Of a stretch of 64,000 nucleotides of DNA, positions 20,125 to 31,539 are shown one piece after another. Source of the stretch: Rattus norvegicus (taxonomy: Eukaryota > Chordata > Mammalia > Rodentia > Muridae). The DNA lies in contig NC_086027.1 in the NCBI RefSeq assembly GCF_036323735.1, forward strand, positions 88,296,662 to 88,360,661, given 5' to 3'. The notes below the pieces were generated by a model. The model ran no database searches. It worked only from the letters and a program-made list of their open reading frames with translations, and had not been told where the DNA came from. Within the stretch, counting starts at the first letter, position 1. Every line of letters starts with the position of its first letter. A program made the translations under genes and the position numbers.

Positions 20125-22918
20125 TTTAGTCATTTTGACAGATGTAAGATAGAACTGCAAAGTTGTTTTGATTTACATTTCCCTGATGGCTAAAAATGTT
20201 GAACATTTCTTTAAGTGTTTCTCAGACATTTGAGTTTCCTCTGTTGAGAATTCTCTGTTTAGATCTGTGCCCCATTTTTAATTGTATTATTTAGTTTGTT
20301 GATGTCTAGTTTCTTGAGTTCTTTATATATTTTGAATATTAGCCCCCTGCCAGATGGGGAAATAGTGAAGATACGACAAAAAGGCTGACATTTTGTCGTA
20401 TTGACTATGTCCTTTGCCTTACAAAAGCATTTCTGTTTCATGCAGTCCCTTTTATTAATTATTGATACTAGTGTGTATGCTATTTGTGTTCTGTTCTGGG
20501 CATTGTCTCCTGTGTCAATGAGTTCAAAGCTATCCCTCATTTTTCTTCTATCAGGTTCAAGGTTTTTTGGTTTTATGTTGAGGCCTTTGATCTACTTTGA
20601 CATGAGTTTGTGCAAGGTGTAAGGTTTGGGTCTATTTGCGTTCTTCTATATATTGACATCCAGCTAGACCAGCACCATTTGTTGAAGATGATTTATTTTT
20701 GTCCATTGTGTGAATTTCACATCGTGTACCCCAATCTCACTCATCTTCCCCTCCCCTCATACCTGCCATCCACCCTCCAACAGAGAAAAGAAGTTTCATT
20801 GTGGAAGCTGTAATGTGTCACTGTGTGTCTCACAATATACTCTTTTGTCCACACTTCTTTGTTTGCAAATATTAATTGCAATGACTCGTTGGTCTGGTAT
20901 ATGGCCTCTGGCTTCTGCTACTCTATTGATACTGGATCCTCATGGAATTGCTCTCAGATATACTGTTGGGAACTGTTCTCAGATATTCTGTTGTTGCCTT
21001 GTGTCTTAGAGATCCTGTAGCTTTGGATCTGTAGGACCAGCCCCTTCATATACTTTAGCAGTTTATGGATTGAGTAAATGTTAGGGTGGGCCAATGCAAA
21101 GCCCTGAATCTGTGCCTGAGAGTTATCTGAGCAGGTCAACCTCCCTGCTATCCCACTCTCACGCCCTTGGGTCTGGCTCACCAGCAAGCCCGCATCCAGA
21201 ACTAGCACTTCTGCACTGCCAGTGGAGGTATAGGGTCTTCTCTCCCAGGTCTTATAGCAGATGAGGGCAGGGTCAGCTCTCCTGCTCTGATGACCTTAGG
21301 GTCAACTCTTGTGCCTGCTATTGGTGTCAAAGGACATCTCTCTCTTGCCCATGTCACTGCATGGCAAACAAGTAGCAGGGCCAACTCTCCCACACTCGAA
21401 CCCATGGGGCAGTTCACCCACAACTCCCATATCCAGGGCCAGCTCTACTGTACTGCCCAGGTGAGGTGCAGGGCCTGGTCTTCTAAGTGCTGCAGCTGGT
21501 CAGAGATAGGGACAACTCTTCTGCTCTCATGATCCCAGAGCTAGTTCTCTGGTGTACCACAGTGTGAGAGGTGAGCTGAGAGAAGGTTATATCTCCCTTG
21601 TCCAAGGGGTAGGGCCATGTCTCCCATATTCATATCCTCAGGGACCAGCTCATTTGCAACTCCATCAGTGTGTGGAGCCCACTCTCCCAAGTACTCCAGC
21701 TTGCTAGGGGTGAGGTCAGTTCTCCAACTCTCATCCCTCAGGGCCAGCTCTCCCATGATGTCCAAGTGAGAAGTGGAGCCAGTTTTGCACAGCTCTCAAA
21801 ATCAACATGTTCCTGAGCAGCAGCCCAGACCAGGGACATCCACTTGGCCTTTGTTGTTAACGAACCCCTGCTGCTGCAGGGCCATGCACTCAGACATGGT
21901 CTCCAGTGGCAGCTCAGCCAGAGCCACATCATGGTCAAAGGGGGCATCACTGGCTACTCACATCAGGCTGTTCCTCACTACCCTCAAGTCTCTAGTTCTG
22001 CCTATCTTTGTTACGCCCACATCCTTCTGTTTCTCTTTCTCTTTCATTTCTCTACTGTCTACTTGTTCCTCTTAATGGCAGCTGGGTTCTCTGAGTGTCT
22101 GGGGTCATCTCAGGAATAGTCTCCTTTGTTCATGCATTATGTCACTGGGTAGGGGTCATCTTGGGCATGGTCTGCCTATCATTCCCTTCAACCTTCCCCC
22201 ACCAGGCCTGTGAGGCATGTGGTTGTCTCAAGCTAGTTTCCTATCCAGGTCCCATGGTGCCCAACTGGTGGTTGTCTCAGGCTTGCTTTTTCTTTAGAGA
22301 ATGTTAGTCTGCTAATCATTCAGATGTTCCTATATCAGAACACTGATATAGCCTCTCTCCTCTTGCCACCTCTGATGCTCATGAGACACACCTGCAGTGC
22401 TTTTAGGGATAAGCTATTTATGACTTCTTTAGAAAAAAAAATCAGGTATCCATAGGAGTGTGGGTTTATGTCTAGGTCTTTGACTCACTTCCATTGATCA
22501 AACTGTCTGTTTTTATGCCAATATGATGCAGTATTTATTATTACAGCTCTGTAGTACAGCTTGAGACCGGGGATGGTGATGCCTCTGGCAATTCTTTTAT
22601 TGTATAGGATTTTTTTTTTAGTTCTCTCCTGGGTTTTTTGTCTTTCCATATGAAGTTGCTCATTTGTGGATCCCTTTTTTCTCTCCCACTAGATTGCCTT
22701 GCTCAGCCTGGTATATGTCTGGTCTTATTGTAGCTTGTTATCCCATGTGTGTTTGATGACCCTGGGAAATCTGCTCTTCTCTGAGAAGAGGAGGAGGGTG
22801 GGTCTGAGGAAGGAGGGAGGCCTAGGGTAGGGGAAAGTTTGGGGAGGGGGGAGGGAGGAGAAAATGCAGTCCGGATGTAATATATGAGAGAAGAATAAAA
22901 TTAAAATTAATAAGAAAG
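20125..22918. mobile_element. Old L1 with 5' inversion, split by a later insertion
   Basis: 20125-20721 is L1 ORF2 C-terminal sequence in minus orientation. The same ORF2 resumes in the same orientation at about 22426-22675 ('aatcaggtatccatagga', 'tacagcttgagaccgggga'). 22685-22918 is the L1 3' UTR end in plus orientation, finishing in an A-rich tail (AATAAAATTAAAATTAATAAG). Minus ORF2 followed by a plus 3' end is the layout of a twin-primed insertion, with L1 material lost at the junction. The segment between 20722 and 22425 is a separate insertion. A remnant ORF2 frame at 20259-20540 shows RTQIAYTLVSIINKRDCMKQ. Confidence 0.75.
20722..22425. mobile_element. Unclassified ~1.7-kb element inserted in L1
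   Basis: L1 ORF2 is colinear on both sides (ends near 20721, resumes near 22426), so this block was inserted. It is GC-richer and contains loosely repeated motifs of the type 'agggccagctct' (around 21262, 21380, 21438, 21745), each 50-150 bp apart. The long overlapping frames on both strands (up to 100 codons) have no recognisable domains. It resembles rodent medium-reiteration LTR-type repeats, but I cannot name the family. Orientation is unknown. Confidence 0.55.
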
Positions 22919-22992
22919 ATATAATAAACAACATAATTGTGTCTATGGGTACAAACCCATAGCCAATATTATAATAAATTTAGAAAACCTGA

Positions 22993-23085
22993 GGGATTGG
23001 GGATTTAGCTCAGTGGTAGAGCGCTTGCCTAGCAAGCACAAGGCCCTGGGTTCGGTCCCGAGCTCTGAAGAAAAAAAAAAGAAGA
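22993..23085 (+). mobile_element. ID SINE with perfect 20-bp TSD
   Basis: ID head followed by an A-rich tail. The duplication AATAAATTTAGAAAACCTGA is at 22973-22992 and again at 23086-23105, identical over 20 bp, indicating a fairly recent insertion. Confidence 0.97.
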
Positions 23086-23159
23086 AATAAATTTAGAAAA
23101 CCTGAAAAAAAAAGAGAGAACAACCAAGAGTAACACAAGAGAAGAATACATATGGATGC

Positions 23160-23958
23160 TTTTTTTTTTTTATTAACTTGAGTATTTCTTATATACATTT
23201 CAAGTGTTATTCCCTTTCCCGGTTTCCGGGCAAACATCCCCCTCCCCCCTCCCCTTCCTTATGGGTGTTCCCCTCCCAACCCTCCCCCCATTGCCGCCCT
23301 CCCCCCATAGTCTAGTTCACTGGGGGTTCAGTCTTAGCAGGACCCAGGGCTTCCCCTTCCACTGGTGCTCTTACTAGGATATTCATTGCTACCTATGGGG
23401 TCAGAGTCCAGGGTCAGTCCATGTATAGTCTTTAGGTAGTGGCTTAGTCCCTGGAAGCTCTGGTTGCTTGACATTGTTGTACTTTTGGGGTCTCGAGCAC
23501 CTTCAAGCTCTTCCAGTTCTTTCTCTGATTCCTTCAACGGGGGACCTATTCTCAGTTCAGTGGTTTGCTGCTGGCATTCGCCTCTGTATTTGCTGTATTC
23601 TGGCTGTGTCTCTCAGGAGCGATCTACATCTGGCTCCTGTCGGTCTGCACTTCTTTGCTTCATCCATCTTGTCTAATTGGGTGGCTGTATATGTATGGGC
23701 CACATGTGGGGCAGGCTCTGAATGGGTGTTCCTTCAGTCTCTGTTTTAATCTTTGCCTCTCCCTTCCCTGCCAAGGGTATTCTTTTTCCTCATTTAAAGA
23801 AGGAGTGAAGCATTCACATTTTGATCATCCGTCTTGAGTTTCGTTTGTTCTAGGGATCTAGGGTAATTCAAGCATTTGGGCTAATAGCCACTTATCAATG
23901 AGTGCATACCATGTATGTCTTTCTGTGATTGGGTTAGCTCACTCAGGATGATATTTGA
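23160..23958 (-). mobile_element. Rat L1 3' end, 5'-truncated
   Basis: The poly(T) at the left (23160-23171) is the L1 poly(A) tail. The 3' UTR follows, and homology ends at about 23958 just inside the ORF2 C-terminus ('actcaggatgatattt'). Closely similar to the copy at 54262-54935 and colinear with 59480-60200. No clear TSD found. Confidence 0.93.
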
Positions 23959-23994
23959 TATACAGACCCTAGATTCAACTGTACACACCTAAGA

Positions 23995-24030
23995 CATGAA
24001 AGAGAGAAAGAGAGAGAGAGGGGGGGGGGG
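23995..24030. repeat. (GA)n followed by G-run
   Basis: AGAGAGAAAGAGAGAGAGAG followed by ten G residues. Confidence 0.85.
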
Positions 24031-24659
24031 TGAGGGATTGAGCCAGCAGGAGTTGGGGAGGTAAACATCAGGAAGTAATAGGGACAAATGTGGACATAGC
24101 ACAGTGATACATCTACATCACAATGTTATAACGAAACACACCATTTTGGCCATGACTTAAAAATCAATTCTAAATGATGATATAATTTATAGAAAGCATC
24201 TTGTAACTGACCAACCTGGGCTTTGTAATGAAACTTTACCTAAAACATAAGCAAAACACAAGATCTTTCCCACCTACAGAAGATGAACAGAGATACAGAA
24301 TTCTTCTCCACCTCAACTTGTACACTTTTATTCCCCAATCCATCTTGGCTCTAGACTCACCAGAGCAGCCTTTTTGCAAATGTAGTTTACTGGTCTTGTT
24401 CATAACTTGCCCAAATCAGAACCTACAGGAAGTTAGATTTTAAATGTATCCCAGGTGACTTTGAAAATTGACTGGAACTGAAAACCCCTGCTGTCTATAA
24501 TCCCAAGAAGGCCTGGATGCAGAATTACTAATCAAACTGACTCATCCCAAGCATTATACTAATGAATTACTGTGACATCCTTCCCAGGGCATCCAAAACA
24601 ACATGGTGCCTTATTCTAATTAAAACCATAGTCCCGAAAGCTTCTTAAGACTTAAATTG
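24031..24659. other. Unassigned sequence
   Basis: No gene or recognisable repeat. A 71-codon frame at 24228-24443 lacks any domain. Confidence 0.4.
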
Positions 24660-24750
24660 AGGGGCTGGAGTGATGGCTCAGCGGTTAACAGCACTGACTG
24701 CTCTTCCAGAGAACCTGAGTTCAATTCCCAGCAACCACATGGGAAGAGCA
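24660..24750 (+). mobile_element. B2 SINE head, 3'-truncated
   Basis: GGGGCTGGAGTGATGGCTCA and the tRNA-like A/B box region of B2 through 'caaccacatggg', then homology stops. Confidence 0.85.
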
Positions 24751-24754
24751 TAAT

Positions 24755-25429
24755 TGAGGTGAAATCTTCTAGGTGTGTTTTCTCAGAGTTAGTGCACAGA
24801 AGCTGTGGTCCAGAGAGTGCTAGGGTTGCATTTCAAGATGGCAGCTAAACTTGGTAACGTCTAAGAGTCTCCCATGTGGTATTGATTATAAAGATATAAA
24901 GGGGTTATAGAGAACAACTGAGGCTCTCTCTCTGTGAGAGGCCATTGATGAAGGTGCAGCCTCAGTTGCAGTAGAAATCGTAGGATATTGGAGAAGCCAG
25001 GACCATGAGACATCCACTAAGGAGTCAAGCCAGCCTAAGTCTACTTGACATGGTATGTATATTATAGATAGTAAACTCAGAAAAGGGGAGCTCCCTGGGC
25101 TCTTTGGAGCACAAAAGATTGTGAGTCCCAGATTGCTGAGCCCCAGTTGACATTGATATAAGACTTTGGAACTAAACTGCTAGACTAGGTATTTTATATG
25201 CTGGATCTTCCCTTTGGATTATAAGAAAGTACTAACTTATGTTTTGTTTTACAGAAATCTACGGTTAGGATGTTTGCTGTTTTTAAAAGACTTTGAATTT
25301 TTGAAGTGTTTAATTTTTTTCAAGACTGAAAGACTTTTATATTGAGATGTTATGAGTCTTAGGGATGAATAAGAAAAGAAGATTTATGGTTTGAGAATAA
25401 AGTGTTTTGTCAAGCTGATGAGTGGTCAG
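24755..25429 (+). mobile_element. Possible internal region of a MaLR/ERVL-type element
   Basis: The segment resembles sequence I recall as repeated in rodent genomes directly upstream of the LTR-like block at 25430 ('gaggccattgatgaaggtgc', 'ccccagttgacattgata'). A purine-rich stretch (AATAAGAAAAGAAGA, near 25367) precedes that block, as a polypurine tract would. No coding frame survives. Assignment is tentative. Confidence 0.35.
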
Positions 25430-25812
25430 GTTAGTTTTTATCAAGTTGACACAAACTTGAGTTGCCTAGGAAGAACAAACCTCACCTGAGGAATTGTATC
25501 TATCAAACCAGCTTGTGCATATGTTTGTGGGGCATTTTTTGGTTAGTGATTGATCTGAGAAGGCCAAGCCCAGTGAGTGTAATGCCATCCTGGGAAGATG
25601 GACCTGAATTGTATAAGAAAGCAAGTTGACCAAGCCATGAAAGGTGAGTCTGTAAGCAGCCTTCCTCCATGGTCTCTGCTTCAGTTCCTGCCTTCAGATT
25701 CCTCTTCAATTCCTCAATAATGGATCATAATGTGGGAAGTATAACCCAAACAACCCCTTTCTTTGCCTCTTATTAGTTTCAGGTCAGTGTTTTATCACAG
25801 CAAGCTAGAGCA
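25430..25812 (+). mobile_element. LTR-like repeat (MaLR-type, family uncertain)
   Basis: Begins 'ggttagtttttatcaagt', contains 'aagaaagcaagttgacca', and ends with a decayed 'gtgttttatcacagcaa' block. Elements at 45960, 55905 and 57668 look like the same type reversed. Confidence 0.55.
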
Positions 25813-26874
25813 TTGACCAAAGACAAAAATTAACACATCAGCTTTGTCTGTGGAAGTCTGGGGACATTTCCTTGTCTAGGTCAAGCACAAAGCTGCCCTA
25901 ATGGTGGGTATCAAGACACCTGTGGGTAAAACTGTAATGACAACCTGTATATCACACCAACTGGAATTTTGCAATTAACAATGACACACTATTTATCTTT
26001 ATTATATCCTCTAAGTTTTGGATTGTAAAACATATCACAGAAACAATTATTCTATGGAATGGAGGTCATTTTTAAAGGTTAGGTCTAAGTAAAGATGTTG
26101 AGCACTTCAAACCAAAGCACCCCAAACAAACTGGATCCTAACTATGCCATCAATATCCCTTAATTGCAACCGATGGAGAATAGTTTCTTCAAATAACTTG
26201 ACTTGAGCATACTTCTTTATTGTTTCACTTATAAAATGTTTGAGGCACACTGCAAAGGCAGGTGTGTGAAAAGCTTTCAGGTGGCTATTTTAAGTATGTG
26301 GTCATTTCCCCTTTCCACTTCAATATCCATCATGTAATAAACCCATGTTGGGTGAGTCATGGTTACAAAGCTGCAGGCTAGACTTTCATTCAGCAACCTC
26401 TCCAGTGAGCTACAAAGCTATGGCTCTCTAGATAGCCCTCAGCATCATGATATATCTACCAGGAGTCACGCCGTACAAACAACTTCATTTTAAAAAACCA
26501 TTCTGAAATTGGGTGAATACTGTAGCTACTCTCTTAAAGAAAAACTGAATGGCTCAATATTATTCCAAATATTCATCTAATTAAGTTTTTGTCATTGTTA
26601 CTATTACCATTATTTCAAGTAATCTGGTCAGGAGAGGGTATAATGCTTAGATAGAGAATAATTCAATGTGCTGTAGCCACTTTCTGCAAAGGAATTTAAT
26701 TTACTGAGATGGCCTCACAAGAGAAATTCCCTAATACTTTCAGACAGTGTTAACAAATCCCTGGAAAGGACTTTTAGATAGATGAAGCTATTGTAAGCTG
26801 AACGATCCTACTAGGTAAGCACTATTTTTATCGCCAAGAAAACAGGCTGAAAGGAGGGACATTTTTCTTAAGGT
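25813..26874. other. Unassigned sequence
   Basis: AT-rich, no gene or recognisable repeat seen. Confidence 0.4.
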
Positions 26875-26884
26875 CACAACTTGC

Positions 26885-27105
26885 TTAGTTTTTTTTCCCC
26901 CAATTTTCTTTTACTGTTTTAATTATTACTTGTGTGGGAATGGGTTTGTGGGTATGTGTACAAAAGGAGGTCAGAGGGGAATCAAATCTCCTGGAGCTGG
27001 AGTTACAGGCAGTTATGAGCTGCCTGATATGTGTGCTTGGACCTGTACTCAGGTCCTTTGCAAGAGGAATTATGCTCTTAACCACTGAGCCATGTCTCCA
27101 GACCA
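26885..27105 (-). mobile_element. B3 SINE with 10-bp TSD
   Basis: Minus-strand B3: the plus strand shows 'ggagctggagttacaggc', 'ctcttaaccactgagccat' and 'gtctccagacc'. The perfect duplication CACAACTTGC is at 26875-26884 and 27106-27115. Confidence 0.88.
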
Positions 27106-27202
27106 CACAACTTGCATATTTTACTTGAGCTGTGAAACTTCAAACAAATGGTGCTGTTTAGCTCATACTTCCATGCATCATCTATAAAAAAATCTGACGA
27201 GA

Positions 27203-27468
27203 TGTTGGAAATGTGTCTCAGTTGATACAGTGTAGTCTGTAACAATGTCCCATAACATTCACATGTCCCTGAGTTTAATCCCTAAACTACATAAATTATG
27301 TATGTGCATGACTATAATCTCAGCCTGTGGGAGGGAGAGGTAGAAGATCTAAAATTCTAGGCTACATAGTGGATTTGAAGCCAGCCTGGGCTATATATGA
27401 CATGGCCTCAAAAGAAAGAAGAAAGAAAACAGACAGGCAAAATGAAAAAATGAACAAAAGGAAAAAAT
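27203..27468 (+). mobile_element. ID/B1 composite SINE
   Basis: A tRNA-like head ('gtgtctcagttgatacag', 'ctgagtttaatccc') is fused to a B1-like right part ('gactataatctcagcctg', 'gccagcctgggctata'), then an A-rich tail that grades into the purine tract. Confidence 0.65.
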
Positions 27469-27751
27469 GAAGAGAAGAGAAGAGAAGAGAAGAGAAGAGA
27501 AGGGAAAGGAAGGGAAGGGAAGGGAAGGGAAGGGAAGGGAAGGGAAGGGAAGGGAAGGGAAGGGAAGGGAAGGGGAGGGAAGGGGAGGGAAGGGAAGGGA
27601 AGGGAAGGGAAGAGGAGGGGAGGCAAGGGGAGGGAAGGGGAGGGAAGGGGAGGGAAGGGGAAGGGAGAGGAGAGGAGAGGAGAGGAGAGGAGAGGAGAGG
27701 AGAGGAGAGGAGAGGAGAGGAGAGGAGAGGAGAGGAGAGAAGAGAGGGAAA
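27469..27751. repeat. 283-nt polypurine tract (GGGAA)n/(GGAGA)n
   Basis: Every base is A or G except one C at 27624. Three zones: (AGAAG)n, (GGGAA)n with GGGGA variants, and (GGAGA)n of about 18 units. It grew from the tail of the preceding SINE. The 95- and 135-codon frames over it are repeat artefacts. Confidence 0.97.
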
Positions 27752-30250
27752 TGAGAGTCTTATTTGACTGCAAAATGAAAAAAGTAAGAATCAACTCAAA
27801 GAAGTGGGTCATCATTCTCCTCCTTCTGGTTTGAGGCAGCTCAGGGACTCAGAGATGCAAGGAATAAAGAACGACTTGGAAAACAGGAAACTGAGAACTA
27901 GTTCATTCTTTATCAGGAGCTGGCAACTGTCAAAGGACCTTTGGGACAGTATCCCCTCTAGCCATTCCACAGTGTCATATGCAACTTACTTGGGCAAGCT
28001 AATCAATGACAGATGCCACATCTGACCACCTCTAGTTATCTAAGAAAGGATTCCCTACTTTGTCAGGGATTGGACAAAGCAAATAGAAGGATTGTGAATA
28101 TGAATTAGTTCAGCATGACTCCACCAAGAGGGAAAGAAGATTGTTCCAAAGAATTGTGAAAGAAGAAAAATCTCATTAAAAAAAAATCACCAAAGGCCAG
28201 CAAATGGCTTTGGCAAATACTTAAGTTCCTGAGACATGAGAATTACAGATGATATGCTCAAAAGGTCAGGCATGGGAGATGGTCAAAGAAGCATGGTAAG
28301 AGCAATGTCGTTCTTCAAGAATGAAGCTTGACATAAGAAGAAAGGAGACAGAGACAATAAAGCTGGGGACTCTGCAGGAAAACATTACCCAGCCTCTTCC
28401 TGTCGTAGTGCATACCACATACCAGGAAACATTTATATAGGCTAGAACATGAAAACCAAGAAAATCTGTGAGGTGAAAGCCTTGTTAAGAACTTAGACAA
28501 AGCATTTGCCACTGTAGGGAGAAACCAAGGCAGAAAATAAACTGATAAAAATGAGAAAGTGGGATATACCAATGCAGTTCTTTAGCTCATGGGGTACCTT
28601 TCAAGAAATGGAGACACACTGCATCATCGTTGGTTTAGTGCCATGGCGGGGTAATAGTTTGTGTAAGGCATTACTTGATGGCACAGAGGCAACGTGTGTA
28701 AGTCATTGACTTGTCACACGGCCAAGTTACTTGACAACTTTATTTGCTTTCAGGATTCAATGTAGAACTTATTTCGTACCACACTTGCCCTGATGTTCCT
28801 GTTCAAATTACCAAAACCTTTGGGTTTTGGTTTTTAATCTTCCTTATAGAGTTTTTTCTGCTTTGTTTTGCATTAGGAAGCAGTGGTCAGTGTAACCACC
28901 CATTGTGAACATCAGACTTATAACCCTTTTGGATCCTGAAGGACCCTGAAGGCAACTTTATACAGCTCTGGCTACAAAAGAATGACAGCGAAGACCCCAT
29001 TCTCCTCATTAAGTTAAACCACAGAGGAGGCTGAAGCACCTGGGGGAGTTGGTTGATTTTAGCAAATAAGTAGGATATGATTTAGAATAAGTACTCCTAT
29101 CATTTTACTCTAGAAGGATGACAGTAGCCTACGGCATAATTGAAAAAAATAAAAGTTACTGCTAAATTATTCATCTTAAATTTGCAATGAAACAAGAAAT
29201 CCAGTTTCTTTAAAAACTGTTTGAATATTTTAAAATCATGTAAGGAAAATTGAATGTGATCATAAAATAAGGAAGAGCCTTAAACAGTTGTAAGAATTTT
29301 GAAGTAGCAACAGCATTAACTCTTGGCTACAGGGGGTCTACAAAGCAAATGATCTTGTGAGGCTAATTGCTAAAATGTTCCTAATTTGTTTCCCAGGGTT
29401 TGAAACAGCTTTTAATTGCTGCTCTGTATTTGATGAAGACAAAGAAAGGCAAGCATGTCAAAATCACTTGGTTTTTTCAATGTCTAGCAAAAGGCACCTA
29501 TGCTGAAGTTTTGAAAGTGTAACCACAAATAAAAAACCAAAGGGTAGACTGAGACTTTAGTTGATGATTAAATTTGAGGGGGCACAGCAAAGACACTGTC
29601 AACATGACCGCTTGATGGTATGCTTAAAGGAAAGATTTTGCTTGTAGATATGAGAGCGAACAGAGAGAAGAACCAGACTGAACAAGGCCAGAGCTAGGGA
29701 AGTGGGAAAATGAGAGAGTGGATATGGAGAGATAGCAAGCAATAGGGAATAGAGCTTATCAAGAACAAGAAAATGGCAAGAGATAGAGTACAAGAATAAG
29801 ATGGGTACTTGGGACCAAGGTGGGGGAAGGAAAATCATAGCCCAGCAAGAGCAGAGACTTGTAAGAGTAGCCAGTTTCTATGGAGGATGAGAAGCTGAAA
29901 GGGAAGGGTTAGAAGATGAGTACATATGACACAGAGGGATCCTGCAGGCCAACATGCAAGCTCATGTTCAACTAGAGGCATCTGTCAGTGGAGAGCCATA
30001 TGTCCTCTCTGCCAGAGGTATGGGAAATGACTCCTTTGAGCAAATGGGAACAAGTTTCACAAGTTCCTGAGATAGGCTGGCTTTTTCCTAGCTATTAGAA
30101 ATCCTCTTATAGTCCAGATTGAGCTCATTTCTTGCTATTTGGACTGTCTTCTGGAGATGGAGGAGTTGGTGTTTCCTTTGGACATGACAATAGTGAAAAT
30201 GGACTTGTCTCTTCCTACAGGTCACAGTTCTCAGTCTGAGCTATAGACAC
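27752..30250. other. Unassigned sequence, no gene seen
   Basis: About 2.5 kb without a gene. The purine-rich stretch at about 29600-29900 (repeated 'gagagaagaacc' style words) may be an old LTR-like repeat but I cannot place it. A (CT)11 microsatellite lies at 30251-30272. Confidence 0.4.
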
Positions 30251-30385
30251 CTCTCTCTCTCTCTCTCTCTCTAATTTTGTGGGAATGGAGCCCTATTTCC
30301 TTAACGTGGGTGAACATTTGGGGGAAATTAGGTCCAAATTCTTCCCAGTTTGCAAATAATACAATTTACTCTTCAATCCAAAATG

Positions 30386-30388
<3 letters not shown>

Positions 30389-30438
<50 letters not shown>
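30389..30438. repeat. (CA)n microsatellite
   Basis: About 25 uninterrupted AC/CA dinucleotides. Confidence 0.97.
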
Positions 30439-30441
<3 letters not shown>

Positions 30442-31356
30442 GATATAGATTTTTCCCAAATGCCAAATTCTTAAGATGTCATCATGTTTACAGTTTCATT
30501 GAATTAAGCTTATATTGGTAGTAGCAAATGTGTCTATCCTGTCCAACAAAAATTTAATGTAAAACAGAGGAAAGAGTATTTGAATCTATAATCAATGAAT
30601 CCACCTTAAAATATACACATGCAATAAAATATAAAGTAAATAGCAAACAACATCTAATAAATATATAAATCCATTAAGGATTTATTGATCAATAATGAAG
30701 AAGTTAAGAAAGGAATTTTTTAAGATTTTCCTGAAATTAAATAAAAAAAACAATAGAACACATGGAAAGGAGAATAGGACACACAGAAAGGAGTCTTATG
30801 AGGGAAACTTATAGCTCTAAATACCTACTTTTTAAAATAAATCAGGAAAACAAAAATAAATGATTTAATGATGCAACTCAAAAATTTGGAAAAACTAGAA
30901 CAACCAAATTCAAACCTAATCAATGGAAAGACATAATGAAACTCAGAGAAGAACATAATGAAATAGAAACAATGCCAAGAATTACTGAATCTAGGAGTTG
31001 GTTCTTTGAGAAGATAAACAAGATTGGTAGACCCTCTTCCAACTAACCAAAAGAAAGAACTCACAGTAACACAATCAGAAATCATTCATTACATGACAAC
31101 ATTACAATACATACCAAAGAAATTCATAATATTGTTATGGAATATGTTAAAAACCAAAAATAATTAAAAGGATTTGTTTAGATGAGACCAAATTAGCAAA
31201 ATTAACCAAAAAGAGATCAATCACAAACAGATCCATAACAAGAGATTGAAATAGTAACCTTATAACAGAAAAAAGTTCAGAGCCAGGTGAATTTATAGCA
31301 GGATTTTACTAGACTTTTAAAAACCAACAGTCAGTCTTTCTTAAACAATGAAAGGG

Positions 31357-31446
31357 GGGAAGGAAGGAAGGAAGGAAGGAAGGAAGGAAGGAAGGAAGGG
31401 AGGAAGGAAAGAAGGAAGGAAGGAAGAAAGGAAGAGAGAGAGAGAG
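31357..31446. repeat. (GGAA)n / (GA)n purine repeat
   Basis: About 18 GGAA/GAAA units followed by (GA)n within the L1 remnant. Confidence 0.95.
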
Positions 31447-31539
31447 TATATCCAAACTCATTCTATGAAACTAGTATCAATCTGATAGCAAACCGAGGTA
31501 AAGACACAAATAAAAAAGAAATTTATGACTTCCAGTAAG

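Noticed and set aside
21202..22119. Overlapping 70-100-codon frames on both strands as a possible small gene cluster
   Set aside because: Equal openness on both strands, no domains, inside an insertion in L1; more likely a GC-rich repeat.
23160..23958. TSD for the L1 at 23160
   Set aside because: Flanking words do not match beyond a few bases.
27408..27815. 135- and 95-codon frames on opposite strands (Ser/Leu/Pro- and Glu/Gly/Lys-rich)
   Set aside because: Direct translations of the purine repeat tract.
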